A stretch of 64,000 nt of DNA. Source: Microvelia longipes (lineage: Eukaryota > Arthropoda > Insecta > Hemiptera > Veliidae). The stretch covers positions 25,816,849-25,880,848 of the forward strand of contig JACMZG010001863.1 in assembly GCA_018340805.1 (NCBI GenBank), written 5' to 3'. Position numbers and translations under genes: made by a program. The notes beneath the pieces are model-generated. The model saw only the letters and a program-made list of their open reading frames with translations. It searched no databases and was not told the DNA's origin. Below, one piece after another: positions 51,114 through 63,609 of the stretch (position 1 is the first letter of the stretch; every line of letters begins with the position of its first letter).

Positions 51114-51416
51114 ACTAGGCAGGAAAATGGAATATTACTGACTAGTATCGAAGTTCGCCCCCGAGCCGAAGGCGAGGGTGTGCTATCTAAATTACCTGCA
51201 GAGGCGAAGCCGAGGCAGGTAATTTTCATTTTGACTGACGAGGTGAAGCCGAGGCAGGTAATTTTCATTTTGACTGACGAGGCGAAGCCGAGAAAGGTAA
51301 TATATAATTTGACTGACGAGGCGAAGCCGAGAAAGGTTATATATAATTTGACTGACGAGGCAAAGCCGAGGAAGGCAAATCTACGAGTCAGTAATGTTTC
51401 CTTTCCTGCCTCGTTC
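51114..51416. mobile_element. Short TIR element with an internal array of 39-bp repeats
   Basis: The left end (AACTAGGCAGGAAAATGGAATATTACTGAC) is mirrored by the right end (GAGTCAGTAATGTTTCCTTTCCTGCCTCGTT). Between them five units of 39 bases contain GAGGCGAAGCCGAG, then AGGTAAT...TTTGACT. Related ends occur again at about 52180-52215 (CAGTAATGCTTCATTTTCCTGCC). This looks like a non-autonomous DNA transposon with an expanded internal tandem repeat. Confidence 0.7.
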
Positions 51417-51517
51417 CACACAACAGTAATAAATCAAAACTTGCATTAATGAAAAACCTGTTACGTTGGTATAATGTTTTATATTTACATTTTCTTTGAC
51501 TGATAATACAGATCTTA

Positions 51518-51772
51518 TCATCGAGAAAGTTCACCACAGATAGCGCTCGATTTTGTGTTTGACAGTTCTTTTAAATACGCTAACACAACGTTTTCACTTA
51601 CATTCTTTACTTTTTTCTCTAAGCACCATTCTTTGAACACTTCATATGCTTTGAGATACCTACTTCCTGATTTGCCGGGTAGTAGGCTCTCTATGGCATT
51701 TGTAGCTATTTCCAAAACATCCGGCGGGGTATGTTCGAAAAGTTCGTTTATATCTTCGACGATATTCATCAC
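51518..51772 (-). pseudogene. Tyrosine-recombinase N-terminal fragment, Crypton-like
   Basis: The frame reads MMNIVEDINELFEH, then LLPGKSGSRYLKAYEVFKEW and NVSENVVLAYLKELS, fitting the SAM-like N-terminal DNA-binding domain of phage-integrase-type tyrosine recombinases as found in Crypton-like elements and their host-gene derivatives. It stops after 84 residues, before any catalytic R..HxxR..Y residues, so it is a fragment. It lies next to the GGCAGG-ended TIR elements, which it might once have served, but no sequence link proves that. Confidence 0.55.
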
Positions 51773-52077
51773 ACAACGATATAGAATAAACTAACTTTTA
51801 AACTGTATTAAATACGGGCTCGAATAATAAAAGTAGTAAATGACTTGAAAAAAAAAAAGATGAGACAATAAACCCAAGACAAAAAGTTTTGCCTTTAATA
51901 TAATCGATCAAATTTATTTCTAATTAAAGATTTACATTACAAATTGTTTTTTTAATTTTAATTAGTTAAATAATGTAATTATTCATTATATAAATTATTA
52001 AAAAAAATCAATAGGCTTTTTTTATTAACTTATAATGTTTACAAAAATTATCTATTAACTTTCCTTACCAGCATAGG

Positions 52078-52225
52078 CAGGAGCGGCTGGGAAATGCTAC
52101 TTTCCTGCCTCGGCAGGTAAAGTGCAGTCATTCATGACTAATTACCAGCCGATTTGGGAAATGCTACTTTCTCGTCTAAAATTAGTTCAGTAATGCTTCA
52201 TTTTCCTGCCGTGAGCAGATAAACT
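52078..52225. repeat. GC-rich repeat with GGGAAATGCTACTTTC units
   Basis: GGGAAATGCTACTTTCCTGCCTCGG and GGGAAATGCTACTTTCTCGTC are two direct copies about 67 bases apart. The right part carries CAGTAATGCTTCATTTTCCTGCC, an end like that of the element at 51114-51416. Confidence 0.6.
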
Positions 52226-52980
52226 AATTTGCGAAAGTTCGCAAATTTTCTTTGAATCCCGCTCTTTCTTGGTTATCAATCCAGTTTTTTTCTTTAGTTT
52301 TCGGTACATATTTAATAACCTGAGCAGTAGCAATTAGCATTATAACTACTTTTTTCCGAATTTTTCAAAGGAAATGCACATATTTATTCCAAGATCCAAG
52401 ATTATTCAGTACACGTCAGAGCATTATTTGCACTCATTTGAAGCTCTGTTTATGCAAATGTTTTTGACGCATTTTCTTTGAAAAATTAAATAACAATTTG
52501 TAACGCTACTGCTCAGTAGCTAAATATATACCTAAAAAATTGGATTGATAAGCAAGAAAGCGCCAATTCAAAGAAAATTAGCTTGGCTTATATTGAAGTT
52601 ATAAACTTAAACACTGCAAATAGGACGAAAAAAATTAGCACCGATACCAAGATTCAAACCTGGGAATCCTAGCTTTGAGTAGTCTAGATTCATCACCCTA
52701 AAACTTCGAAAACAAATATATTATGCAGTCTCAACCTGTCTAATATTAATGCTTTATATTTTTCATTATTGGGAGTCCTTTGGGAAAAATTTATTTGATA
52801 AAAGCTAGATTTTAAACTTAACTATGTTTAAGTTAATTAGCACGGCTCTTTAATACTTGACATGGGTTGTTTATTGACCGTATTTTAAGTTATCCAATGA
52901 ATTACCACCGTTTTTTTAGACTTTTTGGTTACTTAAAGTGGTCGTATCGACTCCGGAAAAAACATAAATAAAGATCTTTT
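52225..52980. repeat. Foldback repeat, partner of 46910-47560
   Basis: GCGAAAGTTCGCAAATTTTC, GAGCAGTAGC and its mirror GTAACGCTACTGCTC, TTGCACTCATTTGAAGCTCTGTTTATGCAAATG and GCATTTTCTTTGAAAAATTAA match the copy at 46910. The part 52727-52836 is also present, inverted, at 60896-61008. Confidence 0.65.
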
Positions 52981-54239
52981 TATTTATTATTAAAAAGTAT
53001 TACAATTTTACAAAAAAATGTTACACTTTATTTTAACTATTGTATGAAAATTTGCTAACTTAGCAAACATGGTAATGCCGTCATAAATACCTTGCTTTCA
53101 TAGATAGCATGTTTACAAAAAATCCGCTGGAGATACATACATATATATATGATCAGGGACCTCTGAAACAGATTTCTGACCCCCTGCGCTATGACCCTAA
53201 GGAAAATCTTGGTTGGAATACCCAAATGATATGATATCCAGAGGAAATTCGCAAATAATAAATATATTGCAATTATTCATTTTAAGGATTCTAATCTATG
53301 CTGCCAAATATGACTGTTGGTAATTTTGGGTATTTTGCGAATATACTAACCTAGTGAATGGTGTGGTTGTATGGCTATCAACTTTTTTTAAAAAATTGTA
53401 ATTGATCTTAAGCCATAACACTTAACCATTCTGAGGTCGAGCATATTGAGACTGAACCCCTTTAGATTTGCGTAATTAGCACATTCTAAGGTCTCGAAAA
53501 CACTTATAACTTAGTACCACTACTTTAATCCGAGGTTGCCAGTAGCAAATACGAAGGAATGCCACATTAGGACATAAGAAATCATGACATTGTGTGGACG
53601 AGCGGAGCGAGTCCGAAGTTGTTAGGAAAAGTACCGAGGTACTTTGTACACGATTTTCACTCTTTTTAAACTTCTTATTGAAACAATTTTATTATCAATG
53701 TTGTATTTCAGACTATAATTTTATTTTTTCCTCACATTAATATTGTTTGTGTGAAAACTGATAAGATTTTGGGGTTAATCTATCACGGCTTATCAAAATT
53801 GTGTCAATTTAAACTTTAAAAAATCATATATTTTTTTTAATTAAAATTCTTTCTAAATATGTTATGATTTTGTCTGTGGTATATGATTTTTAAATATTTA
53901 ATTTAATATTTAATGAATGTGTTTTTTGTCTTGTTAACATACTAATTTAAATTAATAAGTGGGGAAGCCTTAATCCATGATTTTCATTTTGTGCACATGA
54001 CCCTAAAATGTTGAGGATTTTTGATCTCTTCAAAGAGACTAATACTTAGCGAGAGAACATACCCCAAATAACACAGTGTTAAGGGGCCTGGAAGTGAGAC
54101 AGCTTCCAATAGGTTTCATAACTGTACTTACACCCACTATAGTCTCCCTAGAGAGAGACTAGATACTCCCCCACCCCTCTAAAACTCCTATTGTGGCATG
54201 CACTCTACTAACAGCGGACATTTTTCAGTGTTGCCACAT
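52981..54239. other. Intergenic, no gene seen
   Basis: The only recognisable content is the edge motif of the 5S-ended repeat family (GACGAGCGGAGCGAGTCCGAAGTTGT, 53598-53621). The rest is unremarkable. Confidence 0.45.
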
Positions 54240-54264
54240 TAAACCACTTTATTCAACACACTTT

Positions 54265-55620
54265 CTCCATTGGGTTCAGAAATGTATATGCATGCCTTTT
54301 ACAAAAACTACGTGGATAATCCTACAAATAAGTTTTTGAAACGTATACGTTTCTGGAGACGGTATGTAGATGACATTTTTTGCATATGGGATGGTACTCT
54401 AGATGAATTAGAAACGTTCACTACATATCTTAATCGCCGTTTAAAAAATATTTTTTGAACAGTTTACTAAGGAAACTGAAATGTCCGAGTCTATCAACTA
54501 CCTAGATGTTAATATAAAACGAGTTGATAGGGTTTTGTCTTTTAAAGTTTTCCGAAAACCTACTGCAACTGATGTACTCATACCAGCAGACTCTAATCAC
54601 TCGTGGCAGCATAAACTTGCGGCGTTTTATTCTATACATAGGCTTGAAACATTTTCACTAGACCAAGACGCTTATGAAGAGGAGTATAAGATCATTAATC
54701 ATATAGCTGAAGTCAATGGTTACCCTAAGAGCTTGATATCTAAGTTAGTCCATAAAAAGAGGGACAGCATAGTCCATATTCTTGACTCATGAGAATATGA
54801 TTAACGCCATTACTGAACTGAGGGCTCAACAACCAGTGAAATGGTGTGTACTTCCCTTCATTAGTGCCTTAAGTAATAAATTAGATAACTTCATAAAAAG
54901 TGAGGTACGTGTAGCGTTCAAAATTGAGGGTAACTTAAAAAACTTAATCTCTAAGGTCAAAGACTCTATTCCTTGTGCTGAACGTAATGGGGTTAATAGA
55001 ATATGCTGCAGTACTTGTCAGTGCACCTATACAGGTCAAACAGGTCGCTCTTTCTCTGCCCGTTTGGCTGAACATAAATCTAGCTCAAGGAATACCCATT
55101 TTTATAAACATATGAGAGATGAAAACCATTTTAATGGACCCCATGAAGTTGCTACTTTATGGTACGAAAATAAAGGGCTTAGGCTCGATGTTCTCGAGGC
55201 CTACAAAATTCTCAAAGATATTGAGAATGGTACCTCCATTAGTGTAAAAGAAGAAGGTTCGAAGGCTATAGCACTGAGATATTGGCTTCAAGAGAGGGGA
55301 GTACGCCCTAACTGTGTAGGTATCTCTCGTTTGTCAGTGCACTACAAAGATTGGAAAGTGATCGTTACTAACGATCGTTCTTAGCACTCCAGAGAATGGT
55401 ACATGTTTCTGTCTTCTCACCAATTTATTGATTTTAATTTTGTTATTGTTTGTACTTTTTCTTTTAGCTTTATGTAGACTTTTTGTATTTTTAATTTTTA
55501 GTTATTTTAAGTTTGTTGTATTTTCTTGGCTTTTTATAGACTGATGATGGCCGGATGCTGCAGAAAGTTAACTCTCTAATACATTTTTTAACATACATTT
55601 TAGTGGAGTGACTATTTATT
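54265..55620 (+). mobile_element. Penelope-like retroelement, 5'-truncated, with RT and GIY-YIG parts
   Basis: The element begins inside the reverse transcriptase. SPLGSEMYMHAF is followed by the catalytic RRYVDDIFCIW motif (54270-54458), then, one frameshift later, NYLDVNIKR and the thumb (54481-54792). After a second shift a 200-residue frame (54782-55384) carries the endonuclease: CSTCQCTYTGQTGRSFSARLAEH, a variant of the GIY-YIG motif with its downstream Arg and Glu. The 3' tail has a hammerhead-like CTGATGA...GAAA and ends about 55620. Frameshifts and truncation show it is dead. It is a different lineage from the copy at 41195. Confidence 0.88.
55541..55566 (+). ncRNA. Hammerhead-like motif in the Penelope 3' tail
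   Basis: CTGATGA at 55541-55547 is followed 15 bases later by GAAA at 55563-55566, preceded by a GGCCGGATGCTGC stretch that pairs only weakly as stem II. Its position after the GIY-YIG frame matches the motif in the 41.9 kb element. The poor stem suggests decay. Confidence 0.3.
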
Positions 55621-56003
55621 TACCTATACAATAGATCATAATTAAAACTTAAATCCATTATACTTGATTTAAAACAAAATAGTCCAAAAATAATGTAATA
55701 TTTACGTGAAATTGTAATTATTATGAAAAATAAAAAAATGACGTCACCAATGTACAGTTATGGCACCTAGCTACCCAAGGAATGATAAGAGCTGTTGTAT
55801 CATCCCTCTAAGTATTAGTCTCTTTGGATTTTTTTTACCAATGGTTTATATTAATAATAGATGGGTGTACATGTACATGTGCTTGAGCAAAAGTGAAAAA
55901 ATCAAGTTCTGGGAGAAATAACTATGGTATGTCAGTTAGTTTTCAACTCAAAGATTGAGGGAAGTCTCTGGGCTAATTATACACTGTTATAGTAGTTAGA
56001 GGA

Positions 56004-56040
56004 GAGCTTTACTCTCCTCAACAACTAATTCCACTGTACT
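56004..56040 (-). pseudogene. Duplicated fragment of PRC1 exon 2
   Basis: This piece matches the start of PRC1 exon 2 (26987-26954) with only a few changes, including the intron side with the CTTTCAG acceptor region turned to GCTTTCAGT. It is part of a block copied from 26950-27430. No other exon of PRC1 is present, so it cannot make protein. Confidence 0.8.
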
Positions 56041-56472
56041 GAAAGCATAAATGATACATGGTAAAATAAAATAGATCAATTAATGTAATTAGTTTTATAT
56101 ACTCCATGTATTGTAAATTCTACATACAGTCTTGTTATCTCACACTGTAAATGTACTTTTACTCCCTAGGGAGGAAAAGTGAAAGTGTTGCCAACTTGAC
56201 AGAATTTTTTAGTAAAATTTTAAGGTGTTATGTTGGTACTAAGGGTAGAATATACAATATACACACGCTAATGTTTAAATTACAAATATAGTGTTACACA
56301 TTATTCTATTGACAGCTTACAATAAAATAATGTGAAGATAGTGGCTTTATTCTCTCCTCATGAGAGTAATTGACATGGTAAGAATAAACTAAACTAACAC
56401 AATAACAATTAAGGAGCTGAAGAATATATTAATAGTTGTTAGTATTAGTTCTCTAGTCGTAGATAAAATTTA

Positions 56473-56643
56473 ATATGCAACAAGGGATGAAAGTTTTCAG
56501 CTCTCGTATTAACTCGGCTAACTAGTTTATCTCCCTCGGCCTACCGGCCTCGTGAGCTAATGCAGTTTCCTCCTTCGGCGCTGCCTTAGGACGAAACCTT
56601 TAACTTGAGCTGTAAAACTTACTTTCATCCCTTGTTGCATAAA
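56473..56643. mobile_element. Short TIR element within the PRC1 duplication
   Basis: TATGCAACAAGGGATGAAAGTTTT with CAGCTC is mirrored by GAGCTG then AAAACTTACTTTCATCCCTTGTTGCATA. The centre has CTCGGCCTACCGGCCTCGTGAG. At 171 bases with no coding content it is MITE-like. It is absent from the parental locus at 27044, so it arrived after the duplication or as part of the inserted block. Confidence 0.8.
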
Positions 56644-56897
56644 TAACTATTGATTATTTGACAGCCTTCAGAAATCAGAGAGAGAGAAGAAATTATGGTC
56701 ATTTCTAGAATAAGAATTATCTTGAAAGAGCAAGGATCAAAATGTTTATTTTGATCCTTAGGGTTTCTATTCTATTTGTTTAAATAGAATAGATTCCCTA
56801 AGTGAATTTGGACAGCCAGTCAATAAACCAAAACCTAAATGACGAGAGTATTTAAGGTGGGGTGGAACTTGTTTATAAACTTAAGTTTTGTATACAA

Positions 56898-57076
56898 ATA
56901 TAGTAAAGCACATAGTTATGATCAGTTGACAGTGTGGGAAAATAGTGTTAAGGAACCAATAAGGTTAATCTGATGTGTAATTGTAGGAGTGGTTTAACAT
57001 CCAGGTCTAATCTCATTGGTTCCCTTGCATTATTTTCCCATGCTTTTAACTGATTATAACTATGTGTCATAATATA
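56898..57076. mobile_element. Foldback MITE, copy E, carried by the duplication
   Basis: TATAGTAAAGCACATAGTTATGATCAGTTGACAG and CTTTTAACTGATTATAACTATGTGTCATAATATA form its ends. Its flanks match those of copy D at 27262, so it was copied with the block rather than inserted again. Confidence 0.8.
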
Positions 57077-57085
57077 GTGCTTACC

Positions 57086-58154
57086 AAATGGACTAAATTC
57101 TTGAAGTTGGTAGTACTGACTGGTGATATGGGTGATTATAAGACCTACATTATCCATATAATGCCTCACCTATATAGGGGATTTGACAAAAAGTGGATTC
57201 ATATAAATTTGTTCAACATTTTAAGCTGATTTGAGCATTATAATTAGAATTTAAATAAGTATAAAGAAAGCTCAATAAATGGTCATTTATTTATCTAGAG
57301 TTTAATGTCACTTGTTCAAAGATATATTTGTTTTAAACAAAGGAATGTCTATTCAGTGTTGCCCAGATTAAAACTAAAATTTTTAATCTCAAAGGTGTTA
57401 GCAATCCTACCATTTTTTTTACTAAAATATGAAAACTCCTCGATATACCACAATTAAATTTTGAGGATAAGTCTAATTGTCTTAAAACAAGGCTCTTTTA
57501 ACTTACTATTGTATATAATAAATAAACTAAAAAATAACTCACCACCACTATGAAGAAAGAAATCATCAAAAAATATTTTCTGTGATGTATCCAAATAAAT
57601 CACTTATAATATGAGATGTGTGCAAAACTATAACGTAGTTAATGTAGGAGAGAATGGAAAAGAATATTAACATGAAGAAGTCTGTAACTTTTAATAAGGA
57701 AGAAAAAATGCATAACATACAAGTACTAAAATTTATTTAACTAACAACAGATGTCACTTAGGCAAGCAAGAAAAATTCTCACATATCCACCTCCATACAA
57801 ACCTTCCTACGCTAAGGAAGCCTAGGAAAAAAGTTTTTGTGAGATAAATAAACAATAAAAGAAATTAGATAAACATTCTGCAAAACAGGTGATTTCCTAA
57901 GGAATGCTTGCTTCTTCACTCTAAAATCTACTTCAAGCTTAAATTAAAGGTTCAGGATTCATAACCTGGAGTGGTAGCAGTACTATTTGTTACTCAAAAG
58001 TTGACTTAACAAGGGCAATAATTTTGGCCTAGTTAGTGGCAGGTAAGATCCAGGCCTAAATTTTTGGCAGGAACTAATCAGAACATAAAAAAATCTTAGT
58101 TGTCTAAATAGTCAGCTACAAGAAAAGAGTTTTCAATTAAGTGATGTTGAAAGA
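57086..58154. other. Intergenic, no gene seen
   Basis: AT-rich sequence without a supported open frame, repeat or RNA gene. Confidence 0.45.
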
Positions 58155-58660
58155 AATACAGAAGGGGTGGGGTGGGGTGGGGGGACACAGTGGTTCAACT
58201 CCCCCGGAATAAGCTGTTCTAGATGAGCCTGCTTTAAGTTCACCGTTTCTCCACTAGTGGCAGGTCAGTTCGACTTGTACCGCATATATAAAATAATTAT
58301 TTCTTCATTTTCAAGATTAAAATTATTTAAAGTGATCTTTAACAATGTTAAAAATCTTATTAATTATTTTAAATGTAAAATTTTAGTAAAATGTTAAAAA
58401 ATATAAATAATGTGTTTTTTATGTAAAAAATGCTAAATTTATCTTATTTTCTGAACAAATAATCTTATAAACAACTAAAAATGTTTATAGATAAATAGAC
58501 GTCTCGATTTAAAACTGATGACAATATTGATAACAGTAGTACAAGGTAAACTACCCCTTGGTTCGGTAATTGATCCAACTAGCCCCTGTTTTTAAGGGGC
58601 TGTTTATCCTTACCCCTACTGTATGAATTTCAACATCACTTTAGTTTTAAATGCTTGTGC
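58155..58660. repeat. Repeat pair of the 29200-29480 family, arranged tail to tail
   Basis: 58155-58350 matches the reverse complement of 29200-29420 (GGGACACAGTGGTTCAACTCCCCCGGAATAAGCTG, TTTCTCCACTAGTGGCAGG, CATATATAAAATAATTATTTCTTC). 58540-58640 (GTACAAGGTAAAC, CCTTACCCCTACTGTATGAATTTCAACATCACTTTAG) matches the other end in forward orientation, so the two parts can pair. Confidence 0.65.
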
Positions 58661-58918
58661 TATGATACAGGTGTAAAGATATCTAACCGGTTATCAACCT
58701 TTGTCCTCGTCTCGACAGCTATTCCTGATGAAAAGAACTTGCTTTTATGCAATAAAGTAATTGTAAGCTAATAGTGCTCTACAGATGTAAGGGATTTACA
58801 TGGCTAATAAGGTCCTAAGGAAGTGTAGAAGGACAAATTAAATAGCAACCTGTCTGTGCTAAGTGGCAGACGAATACTAGAAGAGATTATTACTAAACTG
58901 GAGAAACTTATTACTAAA

Positions 58919-59122
58919 CTAAGTAATGTTTCCTATACATTGAAATACTTCTTCAAGTAACAATAGCATAATTTCTAAACGAATAAAACGTAACAAGTAG
59001 GCGAAGTCCAACAAAAGGATACTAAAAAATGCTCGTTCCCATTTTTCAACCATATACAACTCGGTAACCATAAGATAACGAAAATACCAATAATTTAAGA
59101 ATTTGACTATTTTACTAAACAT
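58919..59122 (-). CDS. Serine palmitoyltransferase small subunit (SPTSS)
   Basis: This 67-residue protein fits the small activating subunit of serine palmitoyltransferase, which joins the catalytic SPTLC1/SPTLC2 pair in the endoplasmic reticulum membrane and sets acyl-CoA choice in the first step of sphingolipid synthesis (the Drosophila member is ghiberti). The diagnostic core is WYFRYLMVTELYMVEKWERAFF, which matches the family pattern YxQYxLVTxLYMLExWER, followed by a hydrophobic segment (SILLLDFAYLLRF) and a second one (IRLEIMLLLLEEVF). The length matches the human subunit (about 71). I chose the Met at 59122 because it lies just before the conserved core and gives family length. Translation from further upstream is open but unlike the family. 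A small upstream frame of 18 codons (59214-59158) precedes it. A single coding exon is usual for this family. Confidence 0.8.
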   Translation of the reverse strand: MFSKIVKFLNYWYFRYLMVTELYMVEKWERAFFSILLLDFAYLLRFIRLEIMLLLLEEVFQCIGNIT

Positions 59123-59157
59123 ATTAACAAAATAATAATAAGAACAAAAAATTCGAG

Positions 59158-59214
59158 TCACGGTCCCAACCTCAACTTGAAAACTAAACAACCTGGAGCT
59201 TTGAAACCTTGCAT
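59158..59214 (-). other. Upstream open frame before the SPT small subunit
   Basis: An ATG at 59214 opens 18 codons and stops at 59158, 35 bases before the main start at 59122. If the transcript starts above 59214 this could lower translation of the main frame. No transcript evidence is available here. Confidence 0.3.
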
Positions 59215-59454
59215 TCTTCTTCCTCTTCTATTAATAATTAAATTAATATGTCCTACAACACCATCTTATTACAATCTGATTGTATTCTAAAGAGCTGCTT
59301 AAATAATATTTTAATATATAAATAATATTAGTTTTATTATACACTATAATGTGGGTGTACCAAAACAATTATTAAATAATATTTAGATAAATTCTTTTAA
59401 AAGATAAAGGACAATAAAAAAAGCATCAACGGTAATAATTTATATTACAGGCCA

Positions 59455-60075
59455 CCAAAAATCAGCTAGGGAAAGCATTCCTTCCTGATTGATTTTTGGT
59501 GGGCTGTCAACTGATCAAGCCAAAACACTTACTTAAGGAATATGTCACAGAGAGGCCATTGGTTAAATTCTGAATCATCGAAAAAATAATCTTAACACTT
59601 GGTTCAAGAAGGGCATTCTCAAACAGACCACCAGGCAGGGTTTCTCCATTTTGTTAACAAGGGTCGGAAAATGGATGCATTGGAGAAATTCAAGATTTAG
59701 GAGCCGCCAAGCTATGGGTGACCTTAACTTGAACAATAGAGGGGCGAGTTCTGATCTGATAAGAGAACTAGCTAAAATAACACCCCCTCTTCAATACGAT
59801 AAGGTTAGTCTTATACCAGACAACAATAAGAAAAGACTCATAGCCTAGCTTTCTAACATCCCACAGGTATGTTTTTTCTCATTCTTTTATGAGTTTTACT
59901 GTTTGTTTGTTTTTTTTATATATTTTTTATCTTTGTTTTACCTTTTGATTTTAGCCTCTTGTAATGTTTTTGTACTTGTTTGTCTGTTAGGCACTGATGA
60001 TGACCTTTAGTTAGTTGAAAGCTGGTTATGCTTTATTTTAAATAAATAATACATCAGTGGAGAGACTTATTTTAT
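59455..60075 (+). mobile_element. Possible Penelope-like 3' end with hammerhead-like motif
   Basis: A frame of 65 codons ending at 59848 is followed by a tail with CTGATGA (59994-60000) and GAAA (60017-60020), then CATCAGTGGAGAGACTTATTTTATT, which resembles TAGTGGAGTGACTATTTATTT at the end of the element at 54265. The peptide (RQAMGDLNLNNRG and onwards) resembles the C-terminal tail of such elements only loosely and no RT or GIY-YIG motif remains. I rate it as a probable truncated relative. Confidence 0.4.
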
Positions 60076-60895
60076 TATTCTGATCATGATGAACTCCTCC
60101 AGCGCTCATACTTTGAATCCTTAACACATTGATCATGAATATTATCAAAGAAACAGTTGAAAATTACTTATTAATAGAAATTATACAATTCACAAGAAAC
60201 TATGTATGAAAAGCCCATAGTTTAACTACAATGCGTTTAACTATATTAGTACAAGTAATTGTTTAGTATTTTTCTTATATTATTTGAATTTTTTTGTTTC
60301 ATTCTTTTATTTCAAATTGTTATTTCCAATTTGTAACCTATAATTATTATGTGGAGCTGTAAAAATCGGCTAATAAACAGCCGCTTATTGTATCATTTAT
60401 AAATAATGTAGTTTAACTATATTAGTACGATTAATATAGTTTAACTATATTAGTATGAGTAATATAATTGAAGTATATTACTCATCAGTGGAAAAGCCAA
60501 CAACTATTTATTAATTTATTAAATAAAAATAATACTAAAATTATTTGAAACATATGAGTAAAGATATAGTGTACAATATTTAAGTAAAGCATTAAAAAGT
60601 TTAATTTTTCAATACAAAATAAGGTAAAGGAAGATATAATAGGTAAAAATCAATAAAAAATCAACAGTTAAAAGTAACTATTTTAATATACAATTTAAAA
60701 AATAAAATGTTTTTATTTAAAATAATTAATAGGATTATGATTAGGTACTTAAAATTATTGATGCCAGCCAATTGGAATTACAATGTAAAAATTCCAATAC
60801 TTTGATGCAATGATTGACCCTTGGAGATAAACACTGAGCACCATAAGAAGTTTGTATACAATATTAATATTGGGACCAAAACAAGACTTGTTAAG

Positions 60896-61008
60896 CTAAA
60901 ACATAGTTAAGTTTAAAATCTAGCTTTCATCAAATACATTTTTTCTAAAGGACTCCCAATAAGGAAAAATATAAAGCATTAATATTAGACAGGTTGAGAC
61001 TGCATAAC
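60896..61008. repeat. Inverted copy of 52727-52836
   Basis: AAACATAGTTAAGTTTAAAATCTAGCTTTCATC, AAAGGACTCCCAATAA, GGAAAAATATAAAGCATTAATATTAGACAGGTTGAGACTGCATA is the reverse complement of 52727-52836 with few differences. Confidence 0.8.
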
Positions 61009-61691
61009 AGGGTAGCTCTCAATAGTGACAGCTGGAAGACCACAGAGATGTCTCCTAAAACAATTAAATGCAAGCAATTATGTCGAAAGCAAGTATAAGG
61101 AGTAAAAGTAAGCAGAAATGATCAAAGGAGGAGGGCAGAGCATCATAAAAAAGTGGGTGGGGACTTAAATAAGAGTGTTTTTCAAAATGTAAGAGAGTAT
61201 GTAAAATGTAAATTAGTTACCGGTCACAGTGATGGGCAATTTAGTACACATGGAAAAATAGATCTAGGACTAACAATAAGATAATAGTTTACAGACTAAT
61301 TATTACTAAGATCCAAGAAAATAGTAGAAAAATGTACTAGGAACTTATTAAGAGATAATAAATAATGGCTTAAGAGTTATATTAACTAAAATAACTGTTT
61401 AATTCTTTGTTTAACACAGTTTTGTGTTGAATTTGTATTTAATATTGTATAATAGTATATTGTATAATATAATATAATTTATTGCTCACGCCGTGAATAA
61501 TAAATAAAAAAAATAATCCCAAACAATAAAACTTTAACTTCTCTTAAACTCTTCAAATAGTCCTCCAAGCTCCATGAAACCAGACAATTTTCTTACTTTT
61601 TACAGTATTTAATAATCATAGTATTAAAGAGCAGCAAATGATTTCTCCCCCTTTAGAAATAACAGATTTTAAACAAACTAAAACTACAAAC

Positions 61692-63609
<1,918 letters not shown>

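Larger units (their letters stand above)
55995..57085. repeat. Segmental copy of PRC1 exon 2/intron 1 (26950-27430)
   Basis: 56000-56105 matches 26950-27043 and 56650-57085 matches 27045-27432 in the same orientation, including TTTGACAG.C..CAGAAATCAG, TGGTCATTTCT.GAATAAGAAT, CTTGAAAGAG.AAGGATCAAAAT, GGCCAGTCAAT-like and the MITE. About 540 bases (56106-56650), among them a TIR element, interrupt the copy. Confidence 0.85.

Noticed and set aside
51180..51449. Repetitive open frame with DEAKPRKVIYNLT units
   Set aside because: It is caused by the 39-bp tandem repeat, whose length is a multiple of three. Both strands are open, and the element has TIRs of a transposon.
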